From: Clostridium sp.
GTDB taxonomy: Bacteria; Bacillota; Clostridia; Clostridiales; Clostridiaceae
Length of the DNA stretch: 40,472 nucleotides
Direction: 5' to 3'
Assembly: GCA_015058375.1 (NCBI GenBank)
Contig: SVCK01000071.1
Coordinates: 1-40,472, forward strand
Part shown: positions 1 to 11,837 of the stretch, piece after piece
How the letters are laid out: each line of letters opens with the position of its first letter
Numbering within the stretch: the first letter of the stretch is position 1
Position numbers and translations under genes: made by a program
Notes under the pieces: generated by a model
Databases searched by the model: none
What the model was told of the DNA's origin: nothing
What the model saw: only the letters and a program-made list of their open reading frames with translations

Positions 1-207
1 GTAAATGCTGTAGCACCAGGATTTATTGAAACTGATATGACTGAAAGTCTTAAAGAAGATTTCAAGAATAAAGTTAAAGATGGAATTCCTTTAAGAAGAT
101 TTGGTACTGCAGAAGATGTTGCAAATGTAGTAAGCTTTTTAGCTAGTGATGATGCTAAGTATGTTACCGGACAGGTTATTCATGTAGATGGTGGCATGGT
201 AATGTAG
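1..207 (+). CDS. fabG: 3-oxoacyl-ACP reductase FabG, C-terminal part (5' end outside window)
   Basis: Frame 1 reads [17 protein letters not shown]...[41 protein letters not shown], the typical SDR/FabG C-terminus; directly upstream of fabF. Confidence 0.95.
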   Translation, partial: VNAVAPGFIETDMTESLKEDFKNKVKDGIPLRRFGTAEDVANVVSFLASDDAKYVTGQVIHVDGGMVM

Positions 208-220
208 GAGGATAATTAAT

Positions 221-1456
221 ATGGAAAGAAGAGTCGTTATAACAGGTATTGGAGCAGTTACTCCTATTGGAAATGATGTTAAAACTTTTTGGGATAACAT
301 GAAAAAAGGAATGTGTGGAATAGATTTTATAAAAGAAATAGATACTTCTGAATTAAAAGTTAAAGTTGCAGGAGAAGTAAAAAACTTTGATGGTGAAGAA
401 GTGATTGGAAAGAAAGAAATCAAAAGGTTAGATAGATTTACTCAATTTGCTTTAGTAGCAGCTGATGAGGCTATTAAGTCATCTAAAATTGATTTAGATA
501 AGATAGATAAAAGTAGATTTGGAGTTTATGTAGGTTCTGGAATGGGAGGATTATCTACTATAGAAAAGGAAGTTTCGAAGATTGTAGGTGAAAATAGAAA
601 GAGACTATCTCCTTTTTTTCTTCCTATGTCTATTATAAATCTTTCAGCAGGAAATATAGCAATCAAGTATGGAGCTAAAGGTCCTTGTATTTCAATGGTT
701 ACTGCATGTGCAAGTGGAAATAATAATATAGGAGAAGCCTATAGAGCTATAAAATATGGCTTTGCTGATATTATGCTAGCAGGAGGAGCTGAAGCTTGTA
801 TTACACAATCAGGAATTGGTGGTTTTGATAGTTTAAAGACATTAAATAAATCTAATGATCCTAAAAGATCATCAATACCTTTTGATAAAGATAGAAGTGG
901 ATTTGTAATGGGTGAAGGAAGTGGAATTTTACTTCTTGAATCATTAGAAAGTGCTTTAAATAGAGGAGCAAATATTTTAGGAGAAATAGTTGGATATGCA
1001 AGTAATTGTGACGCATATCACATAACTGCACCAGATCCATCAGGCGAAGGTGCTGCTGAAGCAATAAAACTTGCATTGAAAGAAGCAGGTATTAAACCTG
1101 AAGAAATTTCTTATATTAATGCACATGGAACATCAACTCAGCTTAATGATTTATGTGAAAGTCAAGCTATTAAGAAAGTATTTGGTGAATATGCTTATAA
1201 AATTCCTGTTTCGTCTACAAAATCAATGACTGGTCATCTTTTAGGGGCAGCAGGAGCTATTGAGGCAATTGCTTGTGTTAAGGCGATTAATGAAAGTTTT
1301 GTACCACCAACTGTTAATTATAAGAATAAAGATGAAGAACTTGATTTAGATTATGTTCCTTGTGTTGGAAGAGATAAAGAGTTAAATTATGTACTGTCAA
1401 ATTCATTAGGCTTTGGAGGACATAATGCAATGCTTATTTTTAAGAAGTTTATTTAA
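221..1456 (+). CDS. fabF: beta-ketoacyl-ACP synthase II
   Basis: MERRVVITGIGAVTPIGND, active-site region TACASGNNNIGEA, NAHGTSTQLND, STKSMTGHLLGAAGAIEA, SLGFGGHNA. Confidence 0.97.
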   Translation: MERRVVITGIGAVTPIGNDVKTFWDNMKKGMCGIDFIKEIDTSELKVKVAGEVKNFDGEEVIGKKEIKRLDRFTQFALVAADEAIKSSKIDLDKIDKSRFGVYVGSGMGGLSTIEKEVSKIVGENRKRLSPFFLPMSIINLSAGNIAIKYGAKGPCISMVTACASGNNNIGEAYRAIKYGFADIMLAGGAEACITQSGIGGFDSLKTLNKSNDPKRSSIPFDKDRSGFVMGEGSGILLLESLESALNRGANILGEIVGYASNCDAYHITAPDPSGEGAAEAIKLALKEAGIKPEEISYINAHGTSTQLNDLCESQAIKKVFGEYAYKIPVSSTKSMTGHLLGAAGAIEAIACVKAINESFVPPTVNYKNKDEELDLDYVPCVGRDKELNYVLSNSLGFGGHNAMLIFKKFI

Positions 1457-1477
1457 AATTAATTGGAGGCAAAAATT

Positions 1478-1966
1478 ATGGATTTTAAAGAAGTAATGAA
1501 ACTTATAGAAACAGTTAATTCTTCTGATATATCATTTTTTGAAATTAATATAGATGATGTTCATATAAAAATGGACAAATCTCTTAATAGACAAATTATA
1601 AATAACTATTCTAAAGATGTGAATGTTCAAGATAGTCTTGAGGATTTAGAAGAAAATTTAGCATGTACAACTTTAGAAACAGATGTTAAAGAAGAGCAAA
1701 AAACATCTTTAAATGAGCCAGATGATTTAAAGATTATATATTCGCCAATGGTTGGAACTTTCTATAGTGCACCTTCTGAGAAAAGTGATAATTTTATAAA
1801 TTGTGGCGATAAAGTAAAAAAAGGTGATGTCTTATGTATTATTGAAGCTATGAAACTTATGAATGAGATTGAAAGTGAAAGCGATGGAATAATAAAAGAA
1901 ATTCTTGTTAATAATGGAGAAATGGTTGAATATGGACAACCTATCTTCAAAATTCAGGAGGTATAA
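1478..1966 (+). CDS. accB: acetyl-CoA carboxylase biotin carboxyl carrier protein
   Basis: C-terminal biotinyl domain with [14 protein letters not shown]; start moved to ATG 1478 behind the ggagg RBS (ORF track begins at an upstream TTG). Confidence 0.95.
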   Translation: MDFKEVMKLIETVNSSDISFFEINIDDVHIKMDKSLNRQIINNYSKDVNVQDSLEDLEENLACTTLETDVKEEQKTSLNEPDDLKIIYSPMVGTFYSAPSEKSDNFINCGDKVKKGDVLCIIEAMKLMNEIESESDGIIKEILVNNGEMVEYGQPIFKIQEV

Positions 1967-1970
1967 GCGT

Positions 1971-2390
1971 ATGAATATTGAAGAAATTAAGGAGATACTT
2001 CCTCATAGATATCCGTTTTTATTAGTTGATAGAGTAACTGAAATTGAAGAAGGAAAGAGTATTAAAGCATATAAAAATGTTTCTTTTAATGAACCTTTCT
2101 TTCAAGGGCATTTTCCAGAAAGACCTATAATGCCTGGAGTGTTGGTTTTAGAAGCATTAGCTCAAGCAGGAGCTATTGTAGTGTTAAAAATGGATGAATA
2201 TAAAGGAAAAATTCCTCTATTTGTTGGAGCAGAAAAAGTAAAATGGAGAAGACAGGTTGTACCTGGAGACAAATTGGATTTGAAGGTTGAAATGACAAGA
2301 CTTAGAGGCAAAATGGGTGTTGGAAAAGCAGAAGCGTCTGTTGAAGGAAAAAAAGTTTGTGAAGCAGAGATAATGTTTGCAATAGGGTAG
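1971..2390 (+). CDS. fabZ: 3-hydroxyacyl-ACP dehydratase FabZ
   Basis: [43 protein letters not shown] at 1971 after an aggaggt RBS. Confidence 0.96.
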   Translation: MNIEEIKEILPHRYPFLLVDRVTEIEEGKSIKAYKNVSFNEPFFQGHFPERPIMPGVLVLEALAQAGAIVVLKMDEYKGKIPLFVGAEKVKWRRQVVPGDKLDLKVEMTRLRGKMGVGKAEASVEGKKVCEAEIMFAIG

Positions 2391-2401
2391 GTGATGTTAA
2401 G

Positions 2402-3754
2402 ATGTTTAATAAGATACTTATTGCAAATAGAGGGGAAATAGCTGTAAGAATTATAAGAGCTTGTAGGGAAATGGGAATTTCAACTGTAGCAGTATATTCA
2501 GAAGCTGATAAAGAAGCAATACATACTCAGCTTGCAGATGAAGCAGTATGTATAGGACCAGCTATGTCAAAAGATAGTTATTTAAATGTAAAAAATATTT
2601 TAAGTGCCTGTGTATTAACAGGTGCTGAAGCAATACACCCTGGGTTTGGATTTTTATCTGAAAATGCAAAGTTTGCAAAGATGTGTAAAGAGTGTAATAT
2701 AAAATTTATTGGCCCAGATTATGAATCTATTCAATTGATGGGGAATAAAGCTATGGCAAGAAAGCTTATGAAAAGAGCTGGAGTTCCTGTTGTTCCTGGT
2801 TATGAGGAAATTATTGAAAGTAGTGATAAAGCCGTAGAAATAGCAAATGAAATTGGTTATCCTGTTATGATAAAAGCAGCAGTAGGGGGCGGTGGAAAAG
2901 GTATAAGAATAGCTCACAATAAAAATGAGTTTGAAAAATTTTATGAACTTGCAAAGGCAGAAGCTAAATCTTGTTTTTCAGATGATAGATTATATATTGA
3001 AAAGTTTATAGAAAATCCAAGACATATTGAATTTCAAATTTTAGCGGATGAATATGGAAATTGCATACATTTAGGTGAAAGAGAATGTTCTATACAACGT
3101 AAAAATCAAAAGGTTTTAGAGGAAGCTCCATCAACTTTTTTAACTAAGACTCTTAGAGAAAAGATGGGAAAAGTAGCAGTGAAAGCAGCTAAAGTTGCTA
3201 ATTATAAAAATGCTGGTACAATTGAATTTTTGGTTGATAAAGACAGCAATTTTTATTTTTGTGAAATGAATACAAGAATTCAAGTTGAACATCCAATAAC
3301 AGAAGCAATAACTGGAGTGGATATTTTAAAGGAACAATTAAAGATAGCGTCTAAGGAAAAACTTTCTTTAAAGCAAGAGGATATAGTTATTAAAGGACAT
3401 GCTATAGAATGTAGAATAAATGCAGAAGATCCAAGTGAAAATTTTATGCCATCGCCAGGTGTTATTTCAGAATTATATGTACCAGGAGGTCTTGGAATAA
3501 GAGTAGATTCAGCTGTTTATTGTGGTTACAAAATCCCTCCTTATTATGATTCTATGATTGCAAAGCTAATTGCTTATGGAAAAGATAGAAATGAAGCTAT
3601 TGAGCGAATGAAAAGAGCTCTTGGAGAGTTTGGAATAGGTGGTGTAAAAACAAATATTGATTTTCAATATTCTATTTTAGAACAAAAAGAATTTATCGAA
3701 GGTAATTATGATACTTCTTTTTTAAATCAAAAGTTGGTGATGAATAATGCTTAA
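2402..3754 (+). CDS. accC: acetyl-CoA carboxylase biotin carboxylase subunit
   Basis: [29 protein letters not shown]-grasp [26 protein letters not shown]. Confidence 0.97.
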   Translation: MFNKILIANRGEIAVRIIRACREMGISTVAVYSEADKEAIHTQLADEAVCIGPAMSKDSYLNVKNILSACVLTGAEAIHPGFGFLSENAKFAKMCKECNIKFIGPDYESIQLMGNKAMARKLMKRAGVPVVPGYEEIIESSDKAVEIANEIGYPVMIKAAVGGGGKGIRIAHNKNEFEKFYELAKAEAKSCFSDDRLYIEKFIENPRHIEFQILADEYGNCIHLGERECSIQRKNQKVLEEAPSTFLTKTLREKMGKVAVKAAKVANYKNAGTIEFLVDKDSNFYFCEMNTRIQVEHPITEAITGVDILKEQLKIASKEKLSLKQEDIVIKGHAIECRINAEDPSENFMPSPGVISELYVPGGLGIRVDSAVYCGYKIPPYYDSMIAKLIAYGKDRNEAIERMKRALGEFGIGGVKTNIDFQYSILEQKEFIEGNYDTSFLNQKLVMNNA

Positions 3755-4610
3755 GGATTTATTTACGAAAACTAAACATAAAATTAAAAATGAAACAGGG
3801 CATAATGATAGTAAAGCTTATATTCCTGATGGGATGTGGGTAAAATGTGATAGATGTGGTGGCATAATTTATAATGAAGATTTAGTATCAAATGCTTATG
3901 TATGTCCAAGTTGTAATTATCATTTAAGAATATCAGCAAGAACAAGAGCAGATATAATTTTTGATAAAGGTACTTTTAAAGAATTATTTAATGAAATTTA
4001 TACAGTTAATCCTTTGAATTTTGAAAGTTATGAAGACAAAATTAAATCTTTATGTAATAAAACAGGTAGTAGTGAAGCTGTAATTACAGGTGTTGGAGAA
4101 ATAAATGGTATAAAAATAGCAACAGCAATTATGGATAGCTTTTTTATGATGGGAAGTATGGGATCTGTAGTTGGAGAAAGAATTACTTCATTAATTGAAT
4201 ATGCAATTGATAAAAGATTGCCTTTAATTATTTTTACTACATCTGGAGGAGCTAGAATGCAGGAAGGCATATTGTCTTTAATGCAAATGGCGAAAATAAG
4301 TGCTGCTTTAGGAAAGTTTGATTCGGAAGGATTACTTTATATAACTGTATTAACAGATCCGACTACAGGCGGAGTTACAGCAAGCTTTGCAATGGAAGGA
4401 GATATAATAATTAGTGAACCAGGTGCTTTAATAGGTTTTGCTGGTAGAAGAGTAATTGAAAGTACAATTAAAGAGAAACTTCCTGATAATTTTCAAAGGG
4501 CAGAATTTCTGCTTGAAAAAGGTTTTGTTGATATTATAGTAGATAGGCGTCAATTAAGAGAAAAGCTATATAAGATTTTAGCTATGCATGAGGTAAAAAC
4601 GTATGAATAG
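3747..4610 (+). CDS. accD: acetyl-CoA carboxylase carboxyltransferase subunit beta
   Basis: N-terminal zinc finger CDRCGG...CPSCNYH, carboxyltransferase region [11 protein letters not shown]; overlaps accC by 8 nt. Confidence 0.96.
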   Translation: MLKDLFTKTKHKIKNETGHNDSKAYIPDGMWVKCDRCGGIIYNEDLVSNAYVCPSCNYHLRISARTRADIIFDKGTFKELFNEIYTVNPLNFESYEDKIKSLCNKTGSSEAVITGVGEINGIKIATAIMDSFFMMGSMGSVVGERITSLIEYAIDKRLPLIIFTTSGGARMQEGILSLMQMAKISAALGKFDSEGLLYITVLTDPTTGGVTASFAMEGDIIISEPGALIGFAGRRVIESTIKEKLPDNFQRAEFLLEKGFVDIIVDRRQLREKLYKILAMHEVKTYE

Positions 4611-5421
4611 AGAAAAGATAGAAAAAATTAATGCATGGGATAAAGTTGGTCTTGCTAGACATAAAGATAGACCAAATGGAAAATATTATATTGATAATAT
4701 ATTTGATGACTTTATAGAACTTCATGGCGATAGACATTATGGTGATGATAAAGCAATAGTTGGAGGTATAGCTTATTTGGATAACAAAGCTGTTACTGTA
4801 ATTGCGATATGTAAAGGTCAAAATACTAAGGAGAATATAGAAAGAAACTTTGGTATGCCAAAACCTGAAGGATATAGAAAAGCATTAAGGCTTATGAAAG
4901 AAGCTGAAAAATTTAAAAGACCTGTAATCTGTTTTGTTGATACTCCAGGAGCTTTCTGTGGTGTGCCTGCTGAGGAAAGAGGTATAGGAGAAGCAATAGC
5001 CTCTAATTTATTGGAAATGAGTAGATTAAAAACTCCAATAATATCAGTTTTTATTGGAGAAGGAGGAAGTGGTGGAGCTCTAGCTTTAGCTGTTGCAGAC
5101 AAGGTGCTTATGCTTGAAAATTCAATATATTCTATATTATCTCCTGAAGGTTTTGCATCTATATTATGGAAAGATGTAAGTAGAGTAAAAGAAGCAGCTG
5201 AAGCAATGAAAATAACAGCTCAAGATTTAAAAGACTTGAAGGTTATAGATAGAATAGTTAAAGAACCTTGTGGAGCTGCTCATAGTAAACCTTCAAAAAT
5301 GTGCAAAATATTAAAAAAATCATTAATTGAAGAAATTCAAACATTAATAAATATAGATTCTAATACATTAATAGAAAAGAGATACAACAAATTTAGGAAC
5401 ATGGGTGCCTATGGAGTATAA
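4603..5421 (+). CDS. accA: acetyl-CoA carboxylase carboxyltransferase subunit alpha
   Basis: [48 protein letters not shown]; overlaps accD by 8 nt. Confidence 0.96.
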   Translation: MNREKIEKINAWDKVGLARHKDRPNGKYYIDNIFDDFIELHGDRHYGDDKAIVGGIAYLDNKAVTVIAICKGQNTKENIERNFGMPKPEGYRKALRLMKEAEKFKRPVICFVDTPGAFCGVPAEERGIGEAIASNLLEMSRLKTPIISVFIGEGGSGGALALAVADKVLMLENSIYSILSPEGFASILWKDVSRVKEAAEAMKITAQDLKDLKVIDRIVKEPCGAAHSKPSKMCKILKKSLIEEIQTLINIDSNTLIEKRYNKFRNMGAYGV

Positions 5422-5586
5422 ATTTGTGATTTAGTAAAAAAGTGGCTTTATCACGATTTTATAAAACTAGATATTTCTTTTTTTAATATATTTTTAACGT
5501 CTTTGTATCTTTGATACATTTAAACTCTGTAATAATAAGCTTTTTTAATTTTTTTATTTTATACTTTTTAGACGTTAAGAATAAAG

Positions 5587-5636
5587 GGACAGTAGATAGA
5601 CTTGGAAAAAATTCAATCTATTTACTGTCCTTGTTT
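5587..5636 (+). terminator. Rho-independent terminator-like hairpin after the fab/acc operon
   Basis: ggacagtagataga ... tctatttactgtcc (one imperfect pair in a 14-bp stem) followed by ttgtttt. Confidence 0.65.
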
Positions 5637-5707
5637 TGTAATACGGTCTTTATTAATTTGTATTTTATGGTATCATATTATTAAAAGTAAAATAAAAGGA
5701 TGATGGT

Positions 5708-6631
5708 ATGGATATTGAACTGAGAAGTCAAGTAGATGTTTTTAATGATACTTATACAGATATGAGAAAGAATTTTATATTTGATGGTAGAAAATCAAAT
5801 ATAATGAAAGCATTATTATCTTTTACTAATGACGGTGGTTTTGATATAGATAAGGTAAAGGAAATAAGAAGATATCTTTTGAAAAATAAAATTGATATAT
5901 ACAATTTTAAGTATAGAAAGATTCTATCAATGCTTGTTTATGATAATAGTGATTATAAAAAACTATTAGATATTTCTAAAGATGTATATGATAATTTGAC
6001 TATAAAAGGATTTAATAAAAATAAAATAACTCTTTGTCTTGCTGTTATGCTAGCTAAAAATTTTAAAGGGGACAAGCTGGATAAGATAATAGATAAAATT
6101 AAATTATCGAAAGAGAGTATAAGGTTTGTTGATAGCAAGTATGATATTTTATTGGCGTTAAATGATAAAAATGTAGAGGATACACATTATGAATATGAAC
6201 TTGCAAAAAGAGGCATTGAAAGTGTAGATACGTATACTGACAATATGAGCAGTTTGTTAGCATTATCAATAATGATGGGTGATATAGATGTTAATCATAA
6301 AATAGAAAATGCTTTTGCTTTAGTATGTAACATTAAAGGAATTATAAATAGAATAAGTGATGAAAGTCTTATTTTTATAGGAATTGCTTCTTTGCTTATT
6401 GAAGATGCAGAAGCATTTGCTGATGAACTTAAAAATATATATGTTTTAATTAATAGCAAAAGAGATAGATTTAAATTATTTAAGAAAGATTACAATTTAT
6501 ATATTTCGTTAATTATACTTATTTGCAAATATATAGAAGAAGTAAAATCAGGGATTATTGAAAGTAAAATAAATAATGAGTATTTGGATTTTATTCAAGA
6601 TTATGTTATTTGTTTGATGTACTTTATTTAA
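5708..6631 (+). CDS. DUF4003-like protein of unknown function
   Basis: 307-aa ORF; helical, resembles the DUF4003 family by general pattern only. Confidence 0.6.
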   Translation: MDIELRSQVDVFNDTYTDMRKNFIFDGRKSNIMKALLSFTNDGGFDIDKVKEIRRYLLKNKIDIYNFKYRKILSMLVYDNSDYKKLLDISKDVYDNLTIKGFNKNKITLCLAVMLAKNFKGDKLDKIIDKIKLSKESIRFVDSKYDILLALNDKNVEDTHYEYELAKRGIESVDTYTDNMSSLLALSIMMGDIDVNHKIENAFALVCNIKGIINRISDESLIFIGIASLLIEDAEAFADELKNIYVLINSKRDRFKLFKKDYNLYISLIILICKYIEEVKSGIIESKINNEYLDFIQDYVICLMYFI

Positions 6632-6648
6632 AGAAAAGGGGTAAGTCT

Positions 6649-7065
6649 ATGACAAGAGAAACAAGTACGTATGTAGCTCGAATTGCAACAAAAATGGCAA
6701 TAAGTAGTAGAGAAGAAGAGGAATATTTAAAAAAAGAATTTGCAGATTCTCATGTGAAGGTTACGGCAGTTAATGTTGGCGGAAATATTAATGATTCAAT
6801 TCATAAGATATTAGAAAGAGCATTGGTTGCATCTAAAAGAAATGGTCTTATTAGGGAAGAACATCTTCATGAAGGAGCTGTAATTGGAGCAACTAGAGAT
6901 GCATTGATGCAGATATGTAATAGAGCAAGTGGACAAAATGTTGGTGGAAAGATTGGAATTGCAAGAATGGGAGAGCATATTTCAGTATGTATATTTTTAA
7001 GCATTGGATTATTGCATTTAGATGAAATTGTAATAGGAATAGGTCATAGAGCATTGCCAGAATAG
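6649..7065 (+). CDS. hutP: HutP-family RNA-binding antiterminator
   Basis: MAISSREEEEYLK...VTAVNVGG...HLHEGAVIGATRDALMQICNRASGQNVGGKIGIARMGEHISVCIFLSIGLLHLDEIVIGIGHRALPE, HutP-like throughout; ATG 6649 with RBS aaaggggt. Confidence 0.85.
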   Translation: MTRETSTYVARIATKMAISSREEEEYLKKEFADSHVKVTAVNVGGNINDSIHKILERALVASKRNGLIREEHLHEGAVIGATRDALMQICNRASGQNVGGKIGIARMGEHISVCIFLSIGLLHLDEIVIGIGHRALPE

Positions 7066-7070
7066 AATTA

Positions 7071-7128
7071 GATATATCAAAGTTATACTTTTTATATGAA
7101 GTATCTCTTTTGATATATCTCTTTTTTT
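7071..7128 (+). terminator. Rho-independent terminator between hutP and ackA
   Basis: gatatatcaaagttatacttt / aagtatctcttttgatatatc long stem followed by ctttttttg. Confidence 0.75.
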
Positions 7129-7257
7129 GAATTTTTTTTGGGTAAAAGGGGTAAAAATATAAATAGTGTTGCTTTTTTGCTTGTATAAATTTTTTAAATG
7201 TTTGTTGCAAAAAAGTAGAAATAACAAATCTTTTATATGAGATATGGAGGAAATAAA

Positions 7258-8451
7258 GTGAAAATATTAGTAATTAATTGTGGTAGTTCTTCTTTGAAAT
7301 ATCAGCTTATAGATATGACTAATGAAAAGCCTTTAGCAAAGGGGTTGGTAGAAAGAATTGGAATAGAAGGCTCTATTCTAACTCAAAAAGTAGATGGAAA
7401 AGATAAATATATTATAGAAGAGAATATGACAAATCACGTTGCAGCAATAAGCAATGTTATTAAGGCTCTTACAGATAAAGATAATGGAGTTATAACTTCA
7501 ATGAATGAAATTTCAGCAGTTGGACATAGAATAGTTCATGGTGGTGAAAAATATTCTAAATCTGTTTTGATAGATGAAGATGTCAAAAAGTCTATAAAAG
7601 ATTGTTATAAATTAGCTCCTCTTCATAACCCAGCAAATATGATTGGAATAGAAGCTTGTAAAGAGATTATGCCAAATACACCAATGGTAACTGTATTTGA
7701 TACTGCATTTCATCAAACAATGGATAAAGAAGTGTATTTATATCCATTACCATATGAATTATATGAAAAACATGCAATAAGAAAATATGGTTTCCATGGA
7801 ACATCTCATATGTATGTTTCTAATGAAGTAGCTAAAGCCATGAATAAAGATATTAAAGATTTGAAGATGATTACATGTCATTTGGGAAATGGAGCTTCAT
7901 TATGTGCTATTAAAGATGGAAAATCAATTGATACAACAATGGGATTTACTCCACTTGAAGGAATTGTAATGGGTACTAGATGTGGCAGTATAGATCCTGC
8001 TATAGTTTTATTTTTAATAAAGGAATTAAATTATACTATAGACCAAGTTAATGATATTTTAAATAAAAAGTCAGGTGTTTTAGGAATATCAGATATTAGT
8101 TCAGATTTTAGAGACTTATTAAAAGAATCAGCTGAAGGTAATGAAAGGGCTAAATTAGCTTTAGATGTATATTTCAATAGATTAAAGAAAGAAATTGGGG
8201 CATTAGCTGCTGAAATGGGTGGCGTAGATGTTTTAGTATTTACTGCTGGTGTTGGTGAAAACGCTGTTAAAATTAGAGAAAATGCTGTTAAAGGGCTTGA
8301 GTTTTTAGGAATAGAATTAGACAAAGAAAAGAACAATGTATTTGGTGAACTTAAGGAAGTATCTAAGGATGGTTCAAAGGTTAAGATATATGTAGTTCCA
8401 ACAAATGAGGAATTAGTAATAGCTAGGGATACGAAAAAATTAATTCAGTAA
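7258..8451 (+). CDS. ackA: acetate kinase
   Basis: [67 protein letters not shown] 7258 behind ggagg (ORF track starts upstream at 7237). Confidence 0.97.
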   Translation: MKILVINCGSSSLKYQLIDMTNEKPLAKGLVERIGIEGSILTQKVDGKDKYIIEENMTNHVAAISNVIKALTDKDNGVITSMNEISAVGHRIVHGGEKYSKSVLIDEDVKKSIKDCYKLAPLHNPANMIGIEACKEIMPNTPMVTVFDTAFHQTMDKEVYLYPLPYELYEKHAIRKYGFHGTSHMYVSNEVAKAMNKDIKDLKMITCHLGNGASLCAIKDGKSIDTTMGFTPLEGIVMGTRCGSIDPAIVLFLIKELNYTIDQVNDILNKKSGVLGISDISSDFRDLLKESAEGNERAKLALDVYFNRLKKEIGALAAEMGGVDVLVFTAGVGENAVKIRENAVKGLEFLGIELDKEKNNVFGELKEVSKDGSKVKIYVVPTNEELVIARDTKKLIQ

Positions 8452-8466
8452 TTTAGAATATGCTAT

Positions 8467-8510
8467 AAAGGCTATAGTGCTTAAAATTAGTTCTATGGCC
8501 TTTTTGCTTT
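8467..8510 (+). terminator. Terminator after ackA
   Basis: aaaggctatag ... ctatggccttt, 11-bp stem (one G-U) followed by a T-rich run. Confidence 0.75.
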
Positions 8511-8568
8511 TGCAGAAAATAATGTATGTTATAATAAATAATTATAATATTTGCTGTAGGAGAATAAT

Positions 8569-11478
8569 ATGAACAATTATCAAAAAAGTATTTTAGATAA
8601 TATAGTTTATTTAAATATTGATAGAATAAAGAATAAGCCTCAAATAATATATGAAATTCAAGCAATTAGAGTAGAGGATAACAAAGTATCAAATTTTAAT
8701 GAACTTGTTGAAATAAATAGTTTAGATTTTAATTTATCTTTAGAAGTAAAGAAGGTATTGACAAATAGTGATATTAAAGAGGCAAGTTCTAAACTAAACT
8801 CTCTAAATAATTTAAAAGAGTTTATTGGTGACTTAGATGTAATATGTTCAAAGTCTTCTTTTGTAAGAATGATGTTTCATAATTTATATCCAGAATATAA
8901 TGGAGATGTTTTGGATTTTTTAGAGTTTGCAGCTATTTTGGAGCCATGGAAAAAAGAGTATTCAATAGATGTTTTGATTAGTGAGATTACTAATATTGAA
9001 AGTCTTAATTTTAATGAATCTGAAAAGTTAATGATTTTAGTTAATGCTTTTTTATGCAGGCAATGGTACAGAGATGAACAGGCTACAAATAAAAAAAAGA
9101 AAGCTATGTATAATATTTTGTGCGGTGATTATGGGTTAAAGACAAAATGGAGTTTTACTAAATACATAGAAAAACCATTAATGTTTAATTATGAAGGATT
9201 TGAATATGTAAACTATATAGATAATAAAATTATAAAACCTGATTTTGAGAAAATAAAAATACCTTATAAGGAATATGAAGATTTATTAAAGAGGAAAGAG
9301 ATATGGAATAATGGTAACGATTTTGGTTATGAATATAGAGAATCTCAATTGAATTTTGCAAAAAAAATTAGAGAAAATATTGAAAATGAAGAGAAAATAT
9401 TTATTGAAGCACCTACAGGTAGTGGAAAAACTTTTGCTTACTTATTGATTGTAGCTATAAAATCATATATTAATAAAAATACTCATAAAGTTGAGGATGC
9501 ATCTTTTATTATTTCAACTGATACTAAGGAGCTTCAAAGTCAGCTTATAAATAGGGATATACCTAATATTCTTTATAAATTAGGCTTGGAAGATAAGCTT
9601 AATTACGGAGCTATTAAGGGTAAGAGCAATTATATATGTGTAGATAGACTTGCTAAATTTACAAAGTTTAATACAGATTTAACAGGAACGTTAGCTGAAA
9701 TATTTTTGAAACGATTATGCAAAGATGGAATTTATGGAGATATTGAAGCAATAAACTATTAGGCTTATTCACACTTTGGTTTAGATGAATATATTAGTGA
9801 AGTTGTGTGTGATAATGATGAATGTAACATTGAAAAATGCCATAGAAGATGTTTATTAAAAAAGAGATATGAAGAACTTCCACTTGAAAATATAACTGTA
9901 ATAAATCATTCTCTTCTTGCAAGTTGGCCATATGGAGAAAAGAAGAAAATTACACATTTAATAATTGATGAAGCACATAATTTAATGGATAAATGCTATG
10001 ATTTTTTTTCAGAAGAATTTATATCAGAAGATTTTTGCGAAATTTTAAAAAATCTTTATGAAAATGAACCTACAATTTATAGACAATTAAATAATTTAAA
10101 TTCATCAAATGGATTTAGGGAGAGTATTGAATTAGAAAAGATGAAGTATTGGGTAAAAGAGATAGAAACTTATATTGCAATACTATTAAATAAAACAATT
10201 GAATATAAACTTGCTGGCGGAGAATATAATTTTAGATGTGAGTTTAATCTTCCACCTCAAAATAGAAAGGCGGAAATAGAATCTTTAAGAGGTTATATAT
10301 CTAAGGTTAAGGAAAGGATATATGGCTTGTATAGCCTTTTGAATAGATATTTTAATAATATAACATTAGATGGTGAAGAAGGCAAAGATGAGCGTGAATA
10401 TTTAGCAATTTATAATTATATTTTAAAGTTAAAGGATAATTTTAATGTTTTGGATACATTTATAGAAGTTGAAAATTTAAAAGGTAAGGCAAGAGTGCTT
10501 GAGATTTCTAACAATTATAATTATTTTAAATTGACTAATATACCATTAAACATTGATGAAATGTTCAATGAACATATTTTAAAGGATGTTAAGAGTACAA
10601 CATTTCTTTCAGCAACTATGAGGATAAATAGTTCATTTAATGAAATAAAAAAGTTATTAGGACAGAAAAATGCAAAAGAGTTTGTAGTGAATCCTACTTT
10701 TGATTTGAAAAATAGAACTAAGATATTTGTTATGAAAAATATAGGAAGATATAATAGTTCTGATTTTCATTATAAAAGTGCAGAATTTATATATGAAGTA
10801 AGCAGACGTTTAGGAGGGCATACTTTAGTTTTATTTAATAATAATTTGCGAAAGAAAAGAGTTTATGAAGTCCTTTTAGAATTAACACAGAATACATCTA
10901 TAGAAGTACATACCCATAAGAAGTCTATAAAATATTTTAATGATAAAGATAGAAAAGTAATTATTTTGGGAAGCAAAGGCTTTTTTGAAGGAATAGATGT
11001 TCCAGGAGATGCTTTAACGTGTGTAATGTTGGATAAGATACCTAATAAAAATTTGGAAGATCCCTTATTAAAGGCAATTACAACATATCAATATAAAACT
11101 TATAACGATGTAAATTATCCTCAAATATGTATAAAACTAAAACAGGTATATGGACGACTTATAAGAAGTGTTATGGATTATGGATATTTTTGCATATTAG
11201 ATGGTGGTGAAAATAATAATGTACTTATGCGTTTAGAAAGGGATTTAAAAGGGCCAAATTTTATTTTTACTAACACTAATAATTTATTAAATGGAATGAA
11301 AAAGGATTATTTTAATTGGCAGGTTAGTAATTTGAAAGGCATTGTAGAAAATGTTAAAAGCTATTCTAAATCAGATAATTTTAATGATGAATCTAAAAAA
11401 TTGAAAAGCTTTTGGGTTGAACATGTTAAAGAAAATGGAGAAAAAATTTATTACAACGGCATTTTTAGAGTGAAATAG
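8569..11478 (+). pseudogene. DinG/Rad3-family (XPD-like Fe-S) ATP-dependent DNA helicase interrupted by an in-frame TAG at 9760-9762
   Basis: Both listed ORFs (8569-9762 and 9805-11478) lie in the same frame; continuous translation is ...GDIEAINY*AYSHFGLDEYISEVVCDNDECNIEKCHRRC.... Motif I EAPTGSGKTFAYLL is before the stop; DEAH (LIIDEAHNL), SATM and the C-terminal helicase motifs are after it. Confidence 0.8.
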
Positions 11479-11666
11479 TTAAAAAAATCGAATTTAAACC
11501 ACAATCTATGCGGCGATAATTAATAAAATAATAATCTTGATGAAAAATATTGTAAATAATGTTATTGGAAAAAATTAAAATTCGTGTTTATCTTTCTTTG
11601 TTAGTGTTTTATTCTTTGCTAATTACAAAATATTGCTTTATTTGCTTTTTTGAAAACAACATCAAC

Positions 11667-11698
11667 GAATAATTTTGTTGGTAATGTGCAAATTATTC
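11667..11698. repeat. Perfect 9-bp inverted repeat in the long leader upstream of the BMP lipoprotein gene
   Basis: GAATAATTT (11667-11675) and AAATTATTC (11690-11698), 14-nt loop. Confidence 0.5.
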
Positions 11699-11837
11699 AT
11701 AAAAATGTTGCAAAAAGAATAAAATGACGATAAAATAAAATAGACATATGGAATATGCAACATATTTTAGCTTAACTTGTATAAATATGTGCGTATAAAA
11801 AAAAGCAATATAACTTATTTACTTGGAGGGAAAAGTA

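Noticed and set aside
7018-7227. Minus-strand ORFs between hutP and ackA (6893-7210, 7018-7227)
   Set aside because: They overlap the hutP end and the terminator and encode Phe/Ile/Lys-rich composition expected from AT-rich DNA.
9760-9762. TAG in the helicase as a pyrrolysine or other recoding site
   Set aside because: No PYLIS-like element or pyl genes in the window, and many genes here end in TAG; a Trp-to-stop mutation is simpler.
11479-11837. Purine or 2'-deoxyguanosine riboswitch upstream of the nucleoside-type transporter
   Set aside because: I could not find the conserved three-way junction core or loop motifs by eye; left as an unassigned leader.
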